Source: SAR86 cluster bacterium SAR86B (GTDB taxonomy: Bacteria; Pseudomonadota; Gammaproteobacteria; Magnimaribacterales; D2472). Taken from it: a stretch of DNA of 64,000 bases. The position numbers and the translations under genes were made by a program. The stretch is taken from the NCBI GenBank assembly GCA_905182885.1, contig CAJJCW010000001.1, positions 565,256 to 629,255 of the forward strand, given 5' to 3'. Shown piece by piece: positions 49,093 through 64,000 of the stretch (positions are counted from its first letter, which is position 1; the number at the start of each line of letters is the position of its first letter). A model generated the notes under the pieces. The model had not been told where the DNA came from, did not search any database, and saw nothing but the letters and a program-made list of their open reading frames with translations.

Positions 49093-49841
49093 TATCTACT
49101 TCGTATTTTTGATAGCAGGCGAAGTATTTCTAAATATAGCCATACCAAGGTAACCATTAATGAAAAGGCTCCGTACCATTCCATATATTTTGGAAGTCCT
49201 TTTTCAACACCTTCTTCAATAAAATCAAAATCTAGAACTAAGGATAAAGAGGCGATGCATACTATGCCAATTGAAAGACCAATACTCATTAATGAGCCGT
49301 TAGTTGGTGATAAAAGACTTATGCCGGCTCCAAAAAAACTCATTACAAAGCTAACCATGTAGAGTATAAATATGCCTCCAATTCCAGCTCCAACCATCAA
49401 CTTTAAATTTTCTGTTGGTTTTATTAGTCCGCTCTTATAGCAAATTAACAGGGAAGCAAGAATACCAAAAGTCAGGCCTATAGCTTGAATTGCAATACCA
49501 TCAAATTGATTCTCATATGTTAACGTAATACCTCCAAGGGCAATTCCTTGAGCTAATGCATATAAAGGAGCAGTTGAGCCTGCCTTTTCTTTACTTCTAA
49601 AAATCGTAACCATAGCAAGAATGAAGCCAGTTATTGCAGCTGGAATTATTAATGAGGGAATATTCCATCCAATAATAGCGCCTGTAAAACAAAGAGATAG
49701 TAAAATCCCTGTCTTATTGACAGCTCCATCAAGTGTCATTTGCTCACTTAAGGGTAAGCTTTGTGTGTTGGCTTCAAAGCCTCTTGTAAAAGCCGGGTTA
49801 GCCGATCTACCAAAAGTATTTAGTGCTGAATGCTTGGACAT
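49092..49841 (-). CDS. Bax inhibitor-1 / YccA-like membrane protein
   Basis: A 249-residue protein with seven hydrophobic helices after a 35-residue soluble start (ALNTFGRSANPAFTRGFEAN). Helix content and the charged C-terminal end (LYLEILRLLSKIRSR) agree with the Bax1-I (TMBIM) family, of the longer type that begins with a FTRGFE-like motif. Bacterial members leak calcium or bind FtsH; function here unproven. First gene of a three- or four-gene minus-strand run with the M1 peptidase. Confidence 0.8.
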   Translation of the reverse strand: MSKHSALNTFGRSANPAFTRGFEANTQSLPLSEQMTLDGAVNKTGILLSLCFTGAIIGWNIPSLIIPAAITGFILAMVTIFRSKEKAGSTAPLYALAQGIALGGITLTYENQFDGIAIQAIGLTFGILASLLICYKSGLIKPTENLKLMVGAGIGGIFILYMVSFVMSFFGAGISLLSPTNGSLMSIGLSIGIVCIASLSLVLDFDFIEEGVEKGLPKYMEWYGAFSLMVTLVWLYLEILRLLSKIRSR

Positions 49842-49911
49842 ATTAATTTTTCTCCGTAAATGAGGTTATATATTAGTTAGGTATGGTCATAAAGACAAAT
49901 TTAAAGAGTTT

Positions 49912-50952
49912 TTATAGGTTTTTAATCCACTTTCTGATTAACTCTGTTCCTTCTTTGTGTTCAAGCGCTCTGCCTGATTCTGGCATCATTATGCCAGGAT
50001 CAAGTGACTGCATTCTATAAAATAGAATTGAGCTATCTGGGTCACCTGGAACAATTGAATAGGTGAGGTTATTACTTGCGCGTCCTGCAGCAATTGGTTT
50101 TTTGAAGACTCCTAGATGAATTTTTCTATTTTCTGTGAAATCTAGATAAAGACCAGTCGTGTCCGCCGACCCTCCCTTTATATGGCAATGCCCACAATTA
50201 ATATCTAAGTAAGATCTTGCTCTGCTATTCATTGAGGCTAGTGTATTAGTCCAATCTGTCATCGCTTGAACTTTAATACCTTCTTTAATCCAGCCTTGCT
50301 TATGCCATTTTTTTAGTTGATTCATTACCCCGTCTTCATAGGCAACATCTTTATCTAAGTTTCTAGCCTTAGGCCCAATAGGCCTGATAGTTTTTCCTGA
50401 TTGATGACATTCTTTACATTGATTGATGTTCGGTACCCTGTACCTTACATTCTGAATATCACCTTCATTATTTACAAATTGAGTCGAAATAGTTTTTCCA
50501 GCAATATTTAGAAATGCATCATCTTGGGCTTCATTCCAAACATAACTAACGTTTTTCCATTTATCATCTTTCTTAATTAAAAGCCTTGTTTCAAGCAACT
50601 GTTTATCTAAATTTGATTCAATATGCTCATTAAGATAGGCAAATGTTTTAATTAAGACAGTCCCTTCGGGGAAATCAAAAACCTCATTAGGTCTATATTC
50701 TGCTAATCCATTAGAAGGCATATATATAAATCTTAGTTTATCTGCATAATCAGAGAAAAGCGGTGTAATGAGTTCGTATGGAAGGACTTCTTTAGAGGGA
50801 GATTGGGATACTAGATCTTCAAAAAATCCATAATCAGAGAGCTTTCTAGCAACTTCATCGTTTAGAATTATTGTGTCATTAACACCTGCAAAAGCTGAAT
50901 CAAAACTAAAAAGAATAAGAAAAATAAATATTATTTTTTTAAAGCGTATCAC
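49912..50952 (-). CDS. Exported dihaem c-type cytochrome-like protein (SO_2930 / HNE_0200 family)
   Basis: The 346-residue protein has a signal peptide (residues 1-22, ending DSAFAG) and two haem c motifs: CKECH at about residue 183 and CGHCH at about 258, with Met candidates downstream (PGIMMPESGR). This pattern fits the family paired with parallel beta-helix proteins in Shewanella (SO_2929-SO_2930). Electron partner and substrate unknown. The start overlaps the beta-helix gene by 14 bases, which supports a shared function. Confidence 0.85.
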   Translation of the reverse strand: MIRFKKIIFIFLILFSFDSAFAGVNDTIILNDEVARKLSDYGFFEDLVSQSPSKEVLPYELITPLFSDYADKLRFIYMPSNGLAEYRPNEVFDFPEGTVLIKTFAYLNEHIESNLDKQLLETRLLIKKDDKWKNVSYVWNEAQDDAFLNIAGKTISTQFVNNEGDIQNVRYRVPNINQCKECHQSGKTIRPIGPKARNLDKDVAYEDGVMNQLKKWHKQGWIKEGIKVQAMTDWTNTLASMNSRARSYLDINCGHCHIKGGSADTTGLYLDFTENRKIHLGVFKKPIAAGRASNNLTYSIVPGDPDSSILFYRMQSLDPGIMMPESGRALEHKEGTELIRKWIKNL

Positions 50953-52171
50953 TTAGATTTACTGGAGACAGGGGTTCTATATCCCCTCTAAATTTGTCAT
51001 AACTTGTTTCAATAGGATCAAAGAATGGCAGTATATATTTAAGTCCATTTATTGTTAGAAATGTTGCTTCTCCGTTATCTCCCAAGACAATTTTATCCTC
51101 ATCTGGTTGGCCAAATATTATTTGATGTGTCGGGACAATGCCATCCCAAAATATATCTGGCATATCTCCATTGGTTATTTCAAATAAGAACTTTGCAAGA
51201 TCGCCTGTCTCAAGATCAGGATTGTAACCAGATTTACCGAATCGATTGCCATGAATTTGTATCGCTCTTGGATGAGGATAGTAATTTTTATCTTCTGTTT
51301 CATAGCCATAGGTCACAACGGCGATATTAATCGTTTCATTATCCCCAATATCATTATCAAATATCTCTACATGAGAGTTGGCTTGAACAATAATGCCAGT
51401 TCCTCTCGGAACCTCTCCAACAATATTACCTTCTGGAGCAAAGTTATCTGTATTGTTATTAATAGATTTATTTTTAAAAACTCTAATATGATGACCTCCT
51501 TGCTGAGGTATATCAGGTAGATCAAAAATTAAAATCCCACCAGTATTGTTTGCTGCATAATTATCAAAAACATCTGCATAGTAAGAGTTTTCAATCTCAA
51601 TACCAGCTACATTAAATTCAGCTCGTGAGTTTTTGACAATAATATTTTCAGATTGACCAACATAAATACCTGCATCAGATGCTCCTATTGCCACACAAGA
51701 ATCAATAAGGACATTCTTGGATTCCACTGGGTAAAGTCCATAGGCACCATTATCTGAGCTAGGTCCGCCAGTCCATTCTGTTCTGACTCTAATAAAGCTT
51801 ATTCCATTGACACCTTTAACCTTTATTGCATCTCCCTTAGCATCCTCTATGGCAAAATCTCTAAGGATTACACCATCCGATGTTACAGAAAGTCCCTGTG
51901 CCCCAGACTTTTGATTTTTAAATGACAGAACTGTTTTATAAAGACCTTCTCCTTCTAGGATAATATCCTGCACATCTATAGATAGGCTATCTTCCAGCTC
52001 ATACCTTCCTTCAGTTAAGTGAATAATATCTCCAGGTTGAGCGAGAATTAAAGCTTCCTGTATAGCTGAATAAGGATCATCGGAAGGTGAGATAGATGTA
52101 ATTGCTCCATAGCAATTAATGCTAACTATAGAGCTAAGAAGAATAAAATTAAACTGCTTCAGGTATCTCAT
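50939..52171 (-). CDS. Exported parallel beta-helix protein (SO_2929-like)
   Basis: The ATG at 52171 begins a signal peptide (MRYLKQFNFILLSSIVSINC), and was preferred over an earlier ATG. From about residue 60 the protein shows the short repeats of a right-handed beta helix: DIILEGEGLYKTVLSF, GVILRDFAIEDAKGDAI, NVLIDSCVAIGASDAGI, NIIVKNSRAEFNVAGIEI and HIRVFKNKSINNNT. Such folds bind or cut polysaccharides, but no lyase residues were identified. A cysteine at the signal end (VSINCYG) could be a lipoprotein site. Overlaps both neighbours. Confidence 0.82.
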   Translation of the reverse strand: MRYLKQFNFILLSSIVSINCYGAITSISPSDDPYSAIQEALILAQPGDIIHLTEGRYELEDSLSIDVQDIILEGEGLYKTVLSFKNQKSGAQGLSVTSDGVILRDFAIEDAKGDAIKVKGVNGISFIRVRTEWTGGPSSDNGAYGLYPVESKNVLIDSCVAIGASDAGIYVGQSENIIVKNSRAEFNVAGIEIENSYYADVFDNYAANNTGGILIFDLPDIPQQGGHHIRVFKNKSINNNTDNFAPEGNIVGEVPRGTGIIVQANSHVEIFDNDIGDNETINIAVVTYGYETEDKNYYPHPRAIQIHGNRFGKSGYNPDLETGDLAKFLFEITNGDMPDIFWDGIVPTHQIIFGQPDEDKIVLGDNGEATFLTINGLKYILPFFDPIETSYDKFRGDIEPLSPVNLSDTL

Positions 52172-53255
52172 CAAAACCTTCAAGAGGCTTTTCAAGTTCT
52201 GCCCAGTCACATTCAAAATCATCTGGAGCATTTTCATACTCTAATAATCCTAAGGCTTCAAACTTTGGTCTAACACTGTCAGTTAATAATCCAATTCTAG
52301 ATAGGTTTGGAATCACTCTAGAAAATAAGAAGTTCCTAAACATAGCAAAAGTCTTAGTATTCATTTGGAATTCTCTAGCTTCCTCAGGAGTCATGCCCAA
52401 GAATTTCTGTTCAGCCTTAGTGTTGATTAATCTTTCTCTAGAAATAACACATGCCTCGTAGGCAAATTCTGCTCTTTCTTCAATCTCCTCTGGTGTTAGT
52501 GTCTTAATAAAATCTTCCAAGTAGTTGATCCCAAAAGTAACATGCCTTGCCTCATCTCTAATAACATAATGAAGTAATTGCTTTAATAGTGGGTCTTTAG
52601 TAATTGTTTTAAGCATCTGAAAAGCAGCCAGAGCCAATCCTTCAATAATAATCTGCATCCCAATGAACTTAAGATCCCATCTTGGGTCAGTTAAAATTTT
52701 ATCCAATAAGGACTTTAAAGCTGGATTGATAGGGTAGTGAATACCTATTTTATCTTGAAGATATCTATTAAATACTTCAACATGCCTTGCTTCATCAAAT
52801 GTTTGAGATGCTGCATAAAGTTTCGCGTTGTAGGTTGGTGCACAGCATGCTAGTTGAGACGCTACTAATAATGCACCTTGTTCCCCATGAAGAAATTGGC
52901 TCATTAATTCAGCTGTACTATGTCTATCAAATAGGATTCTTTCTTCTTCGCTTAAATTTTCATAAGCTTCTAATAATTCATGAGGAAGTTGTTCGTCTGG
53001 GTTGATTATTTTTTCATCTGCAGGATGGGTATATTCCCAATTTAAATCAATTGAGCCATTCCAGTTAAGCTCTTTACCAAGCTCATATAACTTTTTAATT
53101 CTGTTATCAGCTATTGTGTAATCCCAGTTATAAGCACCAGTTAAAGGCGTATTAAAGATCTCGACAACATCTTCAACTTGTCCAGGCGTTAGATTAACCT
53201 CTTCATCGAAGTAAAGTAAGTCTTCTGGAGGGCCATTTTGTTTGGTTATTTTCAT
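52149..53255 (-). CDS. Ferritin-like di-iron carboxylate protein, function unknown
   Basis: The ATG at 53255 (MKITKQNGPPEDLLYF) follows AAGGA and is taken as start; about 368 residues. A four-helix di-iron site is complete: Glu in FLHGEQGALL, Glu and His in FDEARHVEV, Glu in IIEGLALAAF, Glu and His in RDEARHVTFG. This is the oxygen-activating set of ribonucleotide reductase R2-like and AurF/CmlI-like oxygenases. No substrate can be named. It overlaps the beta-helix gene start and is followed by the dihaem cytochrome, so the three may form an exported oxidation or electron pathway with a cytoplasmic di-iron step. Confidence 0.8.
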   Translation of the reverse strand: MKITKQNGPPEDLLYFDEEVNLTPGQVEDVVEIFNTPLTGAYNWDYTIADNRIKKLYELGKELNWNGSIDLNWEYTHPADEKIINPDEQLPHELLEAYENLSEEERILFDRHSTAELMSQFLHGEQGALLVASQLACCAPTYNAKLYAASQTFDEARHVEVFNRYLQDKIGIHYPINPALKSLLDKILTDPRWDLKFIGMQIIIEGLALAAFQMLKTITKDPLLKQLLHYVIRDEARHVTFGINYLEDFIKTLTPEEIEERAEFAYEACVISRERLINTKAEQKFLGMTPEEAREFQMNTKTFAMFRNFLFSRVIPNLSRIGLLTDSVRPKFEALGLLEYENAPDDFECDWAELEKPLEGFDEIPEAV

Positions 53256-53319
53256 ATGATTTTTTTCCTTGTTTTTGCAATGTAAGCACTGCAAACATTC
53301 CTATATCATATAACAAATT

Positions 53320-55094
53320 CTAGTTTTTGAAAAGCTTTGTCAGCTCTTCAAGCAATACCTCGCCAAGTTCCTCGGCTCTATTGATAGTAATAGCATTCTT
53401 GTAATATTTAGTTACATCGTGACCAATGCCAATTGCTTGGAGTTCAACTGGACTATCATCCTCTATTAATGAAATCATTTTCTTGAGATGATTGTCTAAG
53501 TAATCTTCTCTATTTGCAGAAAGGGTACTATCGTCGACAGGAGCTCCATCTGAAATAACAATCATAATCTTTCTTTCCTCTGATCTTTTAATCAATCTTT
53601 CATGAGACCAAGCCAATGCTTCTCCATCTATATTTTCTTTAAGAAGACCCTCTTTAAGCATTGTTCCAAAATATTTTCTTGCTCTACGCCAGCTGTTATC
53701 TGCACTTTTATAAATAATATGTCTTATATCATTAAGCCTTCCAGGATTAGGGGAGCTCCCACTATTTATCCATGATTGCTTGGACTCTCCACCTTTCCAT
53801 TGTTTTGTTGTAAATCCTAGAATTTCAGTCTTAACCTGACATCTCTCAAGAGTACTTCCAATAATATCTGCACAAATAGCAGCCAAGCTTATTGATCTAC
53901 CTCTCATGGACCCAGAGTTATCAATCAAAAGAGTAACAATAGTGTCTTTAAACTTATTTTCTGTCTCTTGTTTGTAGCTTAAAGGGTGTCCAGGCTCAGC
54001 AATTACTCTGTGTAATCTGGCAGTATCTAACATTCCCTCGTCAAGGTTAAAATTCCAGCTAGTATTTTGTTTGGCCAGCAATAGCCTTTGGAGCCTGTTA
54101 GCCAACTTACCAATCGTTGTTTGATGAGGCTTAATCAAGTTATCAAGCTGATTTCTTAACCTTATAGATTCGTCAGGGGTGGTAAGGTCTTTTGCATCAA
54201 TTATTTCATCAAAATTAGACGTATAAATCGAGTAATCTTTTTTATTTGAATCTAAGTAATCATTTTGTGGATATGACAGAGCTTCAATTTCCTCATCTAT
54301 TGATGTCCATCAGATGCAGATGTAGCTTCTTGAACAAGATCATCCATTTCAATATCTAGATTCTCTATTGTTGTGTCAGAATCAGAATCACCGCTTTCGG
54401 TTGATTCATCTTCAATATCCTCTTGCTCAATTTCATTTGTAGAGCCTGGCGGGTCTATAGGATCATCATCAATATCATCATTAGATTGATCGGAGCCCTT
54501 TATAAGCTTAAGTCTTTTAAGAAGCTTTATAGAAATCCTTTCAAATAACTTTTGATCATTTAAAGATTCAGAGAAATCTTTCTCTAAGGATTCTATATTT
54601 TTTAAGTTATATTTTTCCTCAAACATCTCTACTAATTTTTTTGAGTTTGTATTTAACTTAAATCCCTGAGTTTTTTTAAGCCAAAGATTCGCACATAATG
54701 CTAAATAATTTGATGATTTTTCATCATCAGTACTTATGCTCTTTAATTCTAAGTACTCAGTTATATTTTTTTTGGCACCGGGGTAGGCATTGGATCCTAA
54801 AATCTCAACCCGAGACATTTCCAATTCATTAAAAACCATTCTAGCTTGAAGGTTTAAGGCCACTTCGGATGTATTTTTATGATATTGATACCAGAAAGCT
54901 TGGAAATCAGATTCTCCTCTCCATGCAGCAAGGTCTTTTGTAGATCTAGGAATAGAAGAAATAATTGCCTGGCCTGAGCCTGGGGGTCTTTGTGATATTC
55001 CTATCTTTGAAGTTAAGTCTTTTCTTTTGGCAATAGCTTTTACAGAAGAAAGAGCTGCCTCATGAAGACGGTCTCTATTTTTTATCCAAGCCAT
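53320..55094 (-). CDS. cobT: CobT-like VWA chaperone subunit, frameshifted
   Basis: CobT with CobS forms the ATP-driven part of aerobic cobaltochelatase. The first 265 codons ([20 protein letters not shown] to an acidic, low-complexity stretch ending SASDGHQ) stop at 54297; after a one-base shift the frame continues [15 protein letters not shown] and [19 protein letters not shown] into the VWA domain with the MIDAS motif [13 protein letters not shown] and [11 protein letters not shown]. Repaired length is about 591 residues, normal for CobT. Placed seven bases after cobS. There is no cobN or other cobalamin gene in the window. The frame break lies in a low-conservation linker and is probably an error. 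Confidence 0.85.
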
Positions 55095-55101
55095 GAATTA
55101 T

Positions 55102-56082
55102 CTATTTCTCAGAGCCGTCACTTTCAATATCAATATCAAAACATCTCTGAAAATATTCACAAATAATTGGCTTTTCCATTTCATCACATTTGTTAAGAAA
55201 GGTTAATTTAAAAGAGCTGACCACATCTTTAAAAATCTTAAAATTTTGCGCCCATGAAATAACTGTTCTTGGAGACATTAAAATAGAAATATCACCATTA
55301 CCAAAACCTGTTCGTGTGAGGTTCGCTAGCTTAATCATATTCTTTAGAATCTCTTCATTTTTTGAAGTTTTAAAATTACCTATTTGTGAAATTACAACTT
55401 TATATTCTTGCTTAGGATCAAGATAGTTTAGTGATGACAAGATATGCCACCTATCCATCTGACCTTGGTTAATCTGCTGTGTACCATGATAAAGACCGGT
55501 AACATCGCCTAACCCAACGGTATTTGTTGTTGCAAAAAGTCTGAATGAGGAGTGAGGACTTATTACCTTGTTTTGATCTAGCAGTGTAAGTTTACCCTCT
55601 ACTTCAAGTATTCTTTGGATTACAAACATGACATCAGGTCGACCTGCATCATACTCATCAAAGACTAGCGCAACAGGGTTTTGAATTGACCAAGGCAGAA
55701 GCCCTTCTTGAAATTCTGTAATTTGTTTTCCGTCTTTTAGTTTTATAGCATCTTTTCCAAGAAGATCAATTCTACTAATATGGCTATCTAAATTTATCCT
55801 GACACAAGGCCAATTAAGTCTAGCTGCAACCTGTTCTATGTGCGTTGATTTACCCGTTCCATGAAAACCTTGAATCATAACTCTTCTGTTATGTTCGAAC
55901 CCAGCTAATATAGATAGGGTTGTCTCTTTATCAAAGACATATCCTTCATCTATCTCAGGCACCCATTCTGTTTTATCTTTAAATCCTTTAACAAATAACT
56001 TTGAATCAATATTAAAAGTCTTAGAAACATCTATTTTTATATTTGGTTTATTTGGAAGCTCAATTTTGCTATTAGTTGTCAT
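55102..56082 (-). CDS. cobS: CobS-like AAA+ ATPase
   Basis: The 326-residue AAA+ protein carries IQGFHGTGKSTHIEQVAAR (Walker A), VALVFDEYDAGRPDVMFVI (Walker B), RLFATTNTVGLGD (sensor 1) and GLYHGTQQINQGQMDRW, all hallmarks of CobS. With CobT it forms a ring that loads metal into CobN during aerobic vitamin B12 synthesis. In B12-auxotrophic marine bacteria, CobS-CobT pairs persist without CobN and may serve another client. First gene of a two-gene unit. Confidence 0.92.
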   Translation of the reverse strand: MTTNSKIELPNKPNIKIDVSKTFNIDSKLFVKGFKDKTEWVPEIDEGYVFDKETTLSILAGFEHNRRVMIQGFHGTGKSTHIEQVAARLNWPCVRINLDSHISRIDLLGKDAIKLKDGKQITEFQEGLLPWSIQNPVALVFDEYDAGRPDVMFVIQRILEVEGKLTLLDQNKVISPHSSFRLFATTNTVGLGDVTGLYHGTQQINQGQMDRWHILSSLNYLDPKQEYKVVISQIGNFKTSKNEEILKNMIKLANLTRTGFGNGDISILMSPRTVISWAQNFKIFKDVVSSFKLTFLNKCDEMEKPIICEYFQRCFDIDIESDGSEK

Positions 56083-56219
56083 GTATTTTCATGGTTTTTC
56101 TTAATGGTGTACATAATACTTTTAGAGGCGAAAAAGTTCTAGCCTTTATTAACAATAGATTAGATATTAAGCTTGCTATAATCTATAGGGACATCAACTA
56201 ACTCGGAAACAAAAGAACA

Positions 56220-57104
56220 ATGGAAGATAAAGGAAATCTCTTAAGTGATTGCTTGAAACTTTTTTCACTTAATAAAATCGATAGAGACATTTTTAGCTGG
56301 ACAGGAAAAAATGTTGGTTGGGCGAGAGTTTTCGGAGGACAGGTCATGGCACAAACTCTTATTGCTGCATATGAAACTATAGAGAAAGATCATTATGCAC
56401 ATTCTTTCCATTCTTATTTCTTGAGACCAGGGCAAATGGATAAGCCTATTATTTTTACTGTCGATAGAATTAGAGACGGCAAAAGCTTTACTACAAGAAC
56501 TGTAAAAGCTATCCAAGATGGAGAAGCAATTTTTAACTGCTCAGTTTCGTTTCAGAAAAGAGAAGAGGGCCTAAGCCATCAAATACCAATGCCTGATCTT
56601 CCAGGTCCCGAGGGCCTAAAAAATGAATTAGAGATCAGAGAAGATATATCCAAAGATTTAACAATTAATAAAGATGATCTACCGCTTTTTTTAAGAAAAA
56701 GAGAGGTCGAAATGAGGCCTATTGAAATCTATGACTATGCAAATCCTAAAAAATCACCGCCTTATAGGCATACCTGGATCAGACCAGATGGCGTAATGCC
56801 AGATGATGAAAAAATACAACAAGCATTCTTACTTTATATATCAGATATGGGACTTCTGGCTGCTGCAAATCAGCCGCACGGAAGAAATTTTCTAACAAAA
56901 AACCTTCAAGTTGCTAGTTTAGATCATGCAATGTGGTTCCATCAAAAATTAGATTTTAATGATTGGGTTTTGTATGCAATTGATAGCCCTTATTCTGGAA
57001 ATTCGAGAGGTTTTTGTAAAGGATCAATTTATTCAAGAGATGGTAAATTAATAGCCTCGTGCACTCAAGAGGGGTTAATGAGACTTTGGCCAGAAGATAA
57101 ATAG
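56220..57104 (+). CDS. tesB: Acyl-CoA thioesterase II
   Basis: TesB hydrolyses acyl-CoA to free acid and CoA. The 294-residue protein shows the double hot-dog fold with GWARVFGGQVMAQTLIAA, HSYFLRPGQMDKPIIF, VQDG-like KAIQDGEAIFNCSVSFQ and the C-terminal SLDHAMWFHQKLDFNDW with SPYSGNSRGFCKGSIYSRDG. TATAAT at about 56177-56182 may be its -10. Convergent with hemE, with five bases between the stops. Confidence 0.95.
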   Translation: MEDKGNLLSDCLKLFSLNKIDRDIFSWTGKNVGWARVFGGQVMAQTLIAAYETIEKDHYAHSFHSYFLRPGQMDKPIIFTVDRIRDGKSFTTRTVKAIQDGEAIFNCSVSFQKREEGLSHQIPMPDLPGPEGLKNELEIREDISKDLTINKDDLPLFLRKREVEMRPIEIYDYANPKKSPPYRHTWIRPDGVMPDDEKIQQAFLLYISDMGLLAAANQPHGRNFLTKNLQVASLDHAMWFHQKLDFNDWVLYAIDSPYSGNSRGFCKGSIYSRDGKLIASCTQEGLMRLWPEDK

Positions 57105-57109
57105 AGTAA

Positions 57110-64000
<6,891 letters not shown>

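Noticed and set aside
51052-51520. Plus-strand open frames of about 90 codons within the beta-helix gene
   Set aside because: Shadow frames; the minus strand carries a full coherent protein with signal peptide and repeats.

Overview
The window is a dense, AT-rich stretch of chromosome with almost no intergenic space, short overlaps between neighbouring genes, and gene orders typical of Gammaproteobacteria (fis-purH-purD; rsmE-gshB-tonB-ruvX; dnaG-rpoD followed by tRNA-Ile). The small AT-rich genome style, the TonB-dependent receptor, the glycoside-use genes, the one-carbon/methyl-transfer genes and a probable MntX-type manganese importer point to a marine, streamlined gammaproteobacterium of the SAR86 kind. 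The lineage is an inference from content and order; there is no rRNA gene here to confirm it.

Layout. 1-5.4 kb: the end of a superfamily 2 helicase, then (minus strand) coq7, purD, purH, fis and a histidine phosphatase. 5.5-13.4 kb: a plus-strand housekeeping run, rsmE-gshB-tonB-ruvX-dnaG-rpoD, tRNA-Ile(CAU), psd and pssA, closed by a 49-bp second copy of the 3' end of that tRNA. 13.5-14.5 kb: mntR divergent from a two-repeat membrane protein with MntR-box-like palindromes between them. 14.6-17.8 kb: PQQ-type aldose dehydrogenase, a membrane protein and a sterol-desaturase family enzyme. 18-24.3 kb: a folate-type demethylase pair (GcvT-like plus FAD/GcvT fusion), a hydroxyglutarate-oxidase-like protein and a hydrolase. 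24.4-31.9 kb: a sugar locus (GPH symporter, a Gfo/Idh-aldo/keto reductase fusion, a GH3-PA14 glycosidase) and an amidohydrolase. 32-38.4 kb: small proteins, hflX, doxX, a Fur-box-preceded TonB-dependent receptor, tRNA-Ala(UGC) and a LOG protein. 38.5-41.7 kb: divergent oxyR/katG. 41.7-49.8 kb: purU, cysE-cysK, a second sterol-desaturase paralogue, a type II pantothenate kinase, an M1 peptidase and a Bax1-I protein. 49.9-56.1 kb: a dihaem cytochrome / beta-helix / di-iron protein run and a CobS-CobT pair without CobN. 56.2-64 kb: tesB, hemE, gltD, and a divergent gltB cut by the window end.

Two points stand out. First, gltD carries an extra N-terminal segment of about 85 residues that resembles the arm-type DNA-binding domain of tyrosine integrases, and its promoter region holds a perfect tandem 10-bp repeat, the sort of site such domains bind; gltB is divergent across the same 95-bp gap. 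Second, the mntR intergenic region has two TAGC-N4-GCTA palindromes lying over a good promoter for the putative Mn importer.

Several conserved genes (coq7, purD, a phosphatase, rsmE, dnaG, rpoD, cobT, gltB) are broken by one-base shifts. Since most are essential and otherwise intact, sequencing or assembly indels are the likeliest cause; the density is highest at 1.1-2.0 kb. No CRISPR array, insertion sequence, prophage or rRNA was seen.
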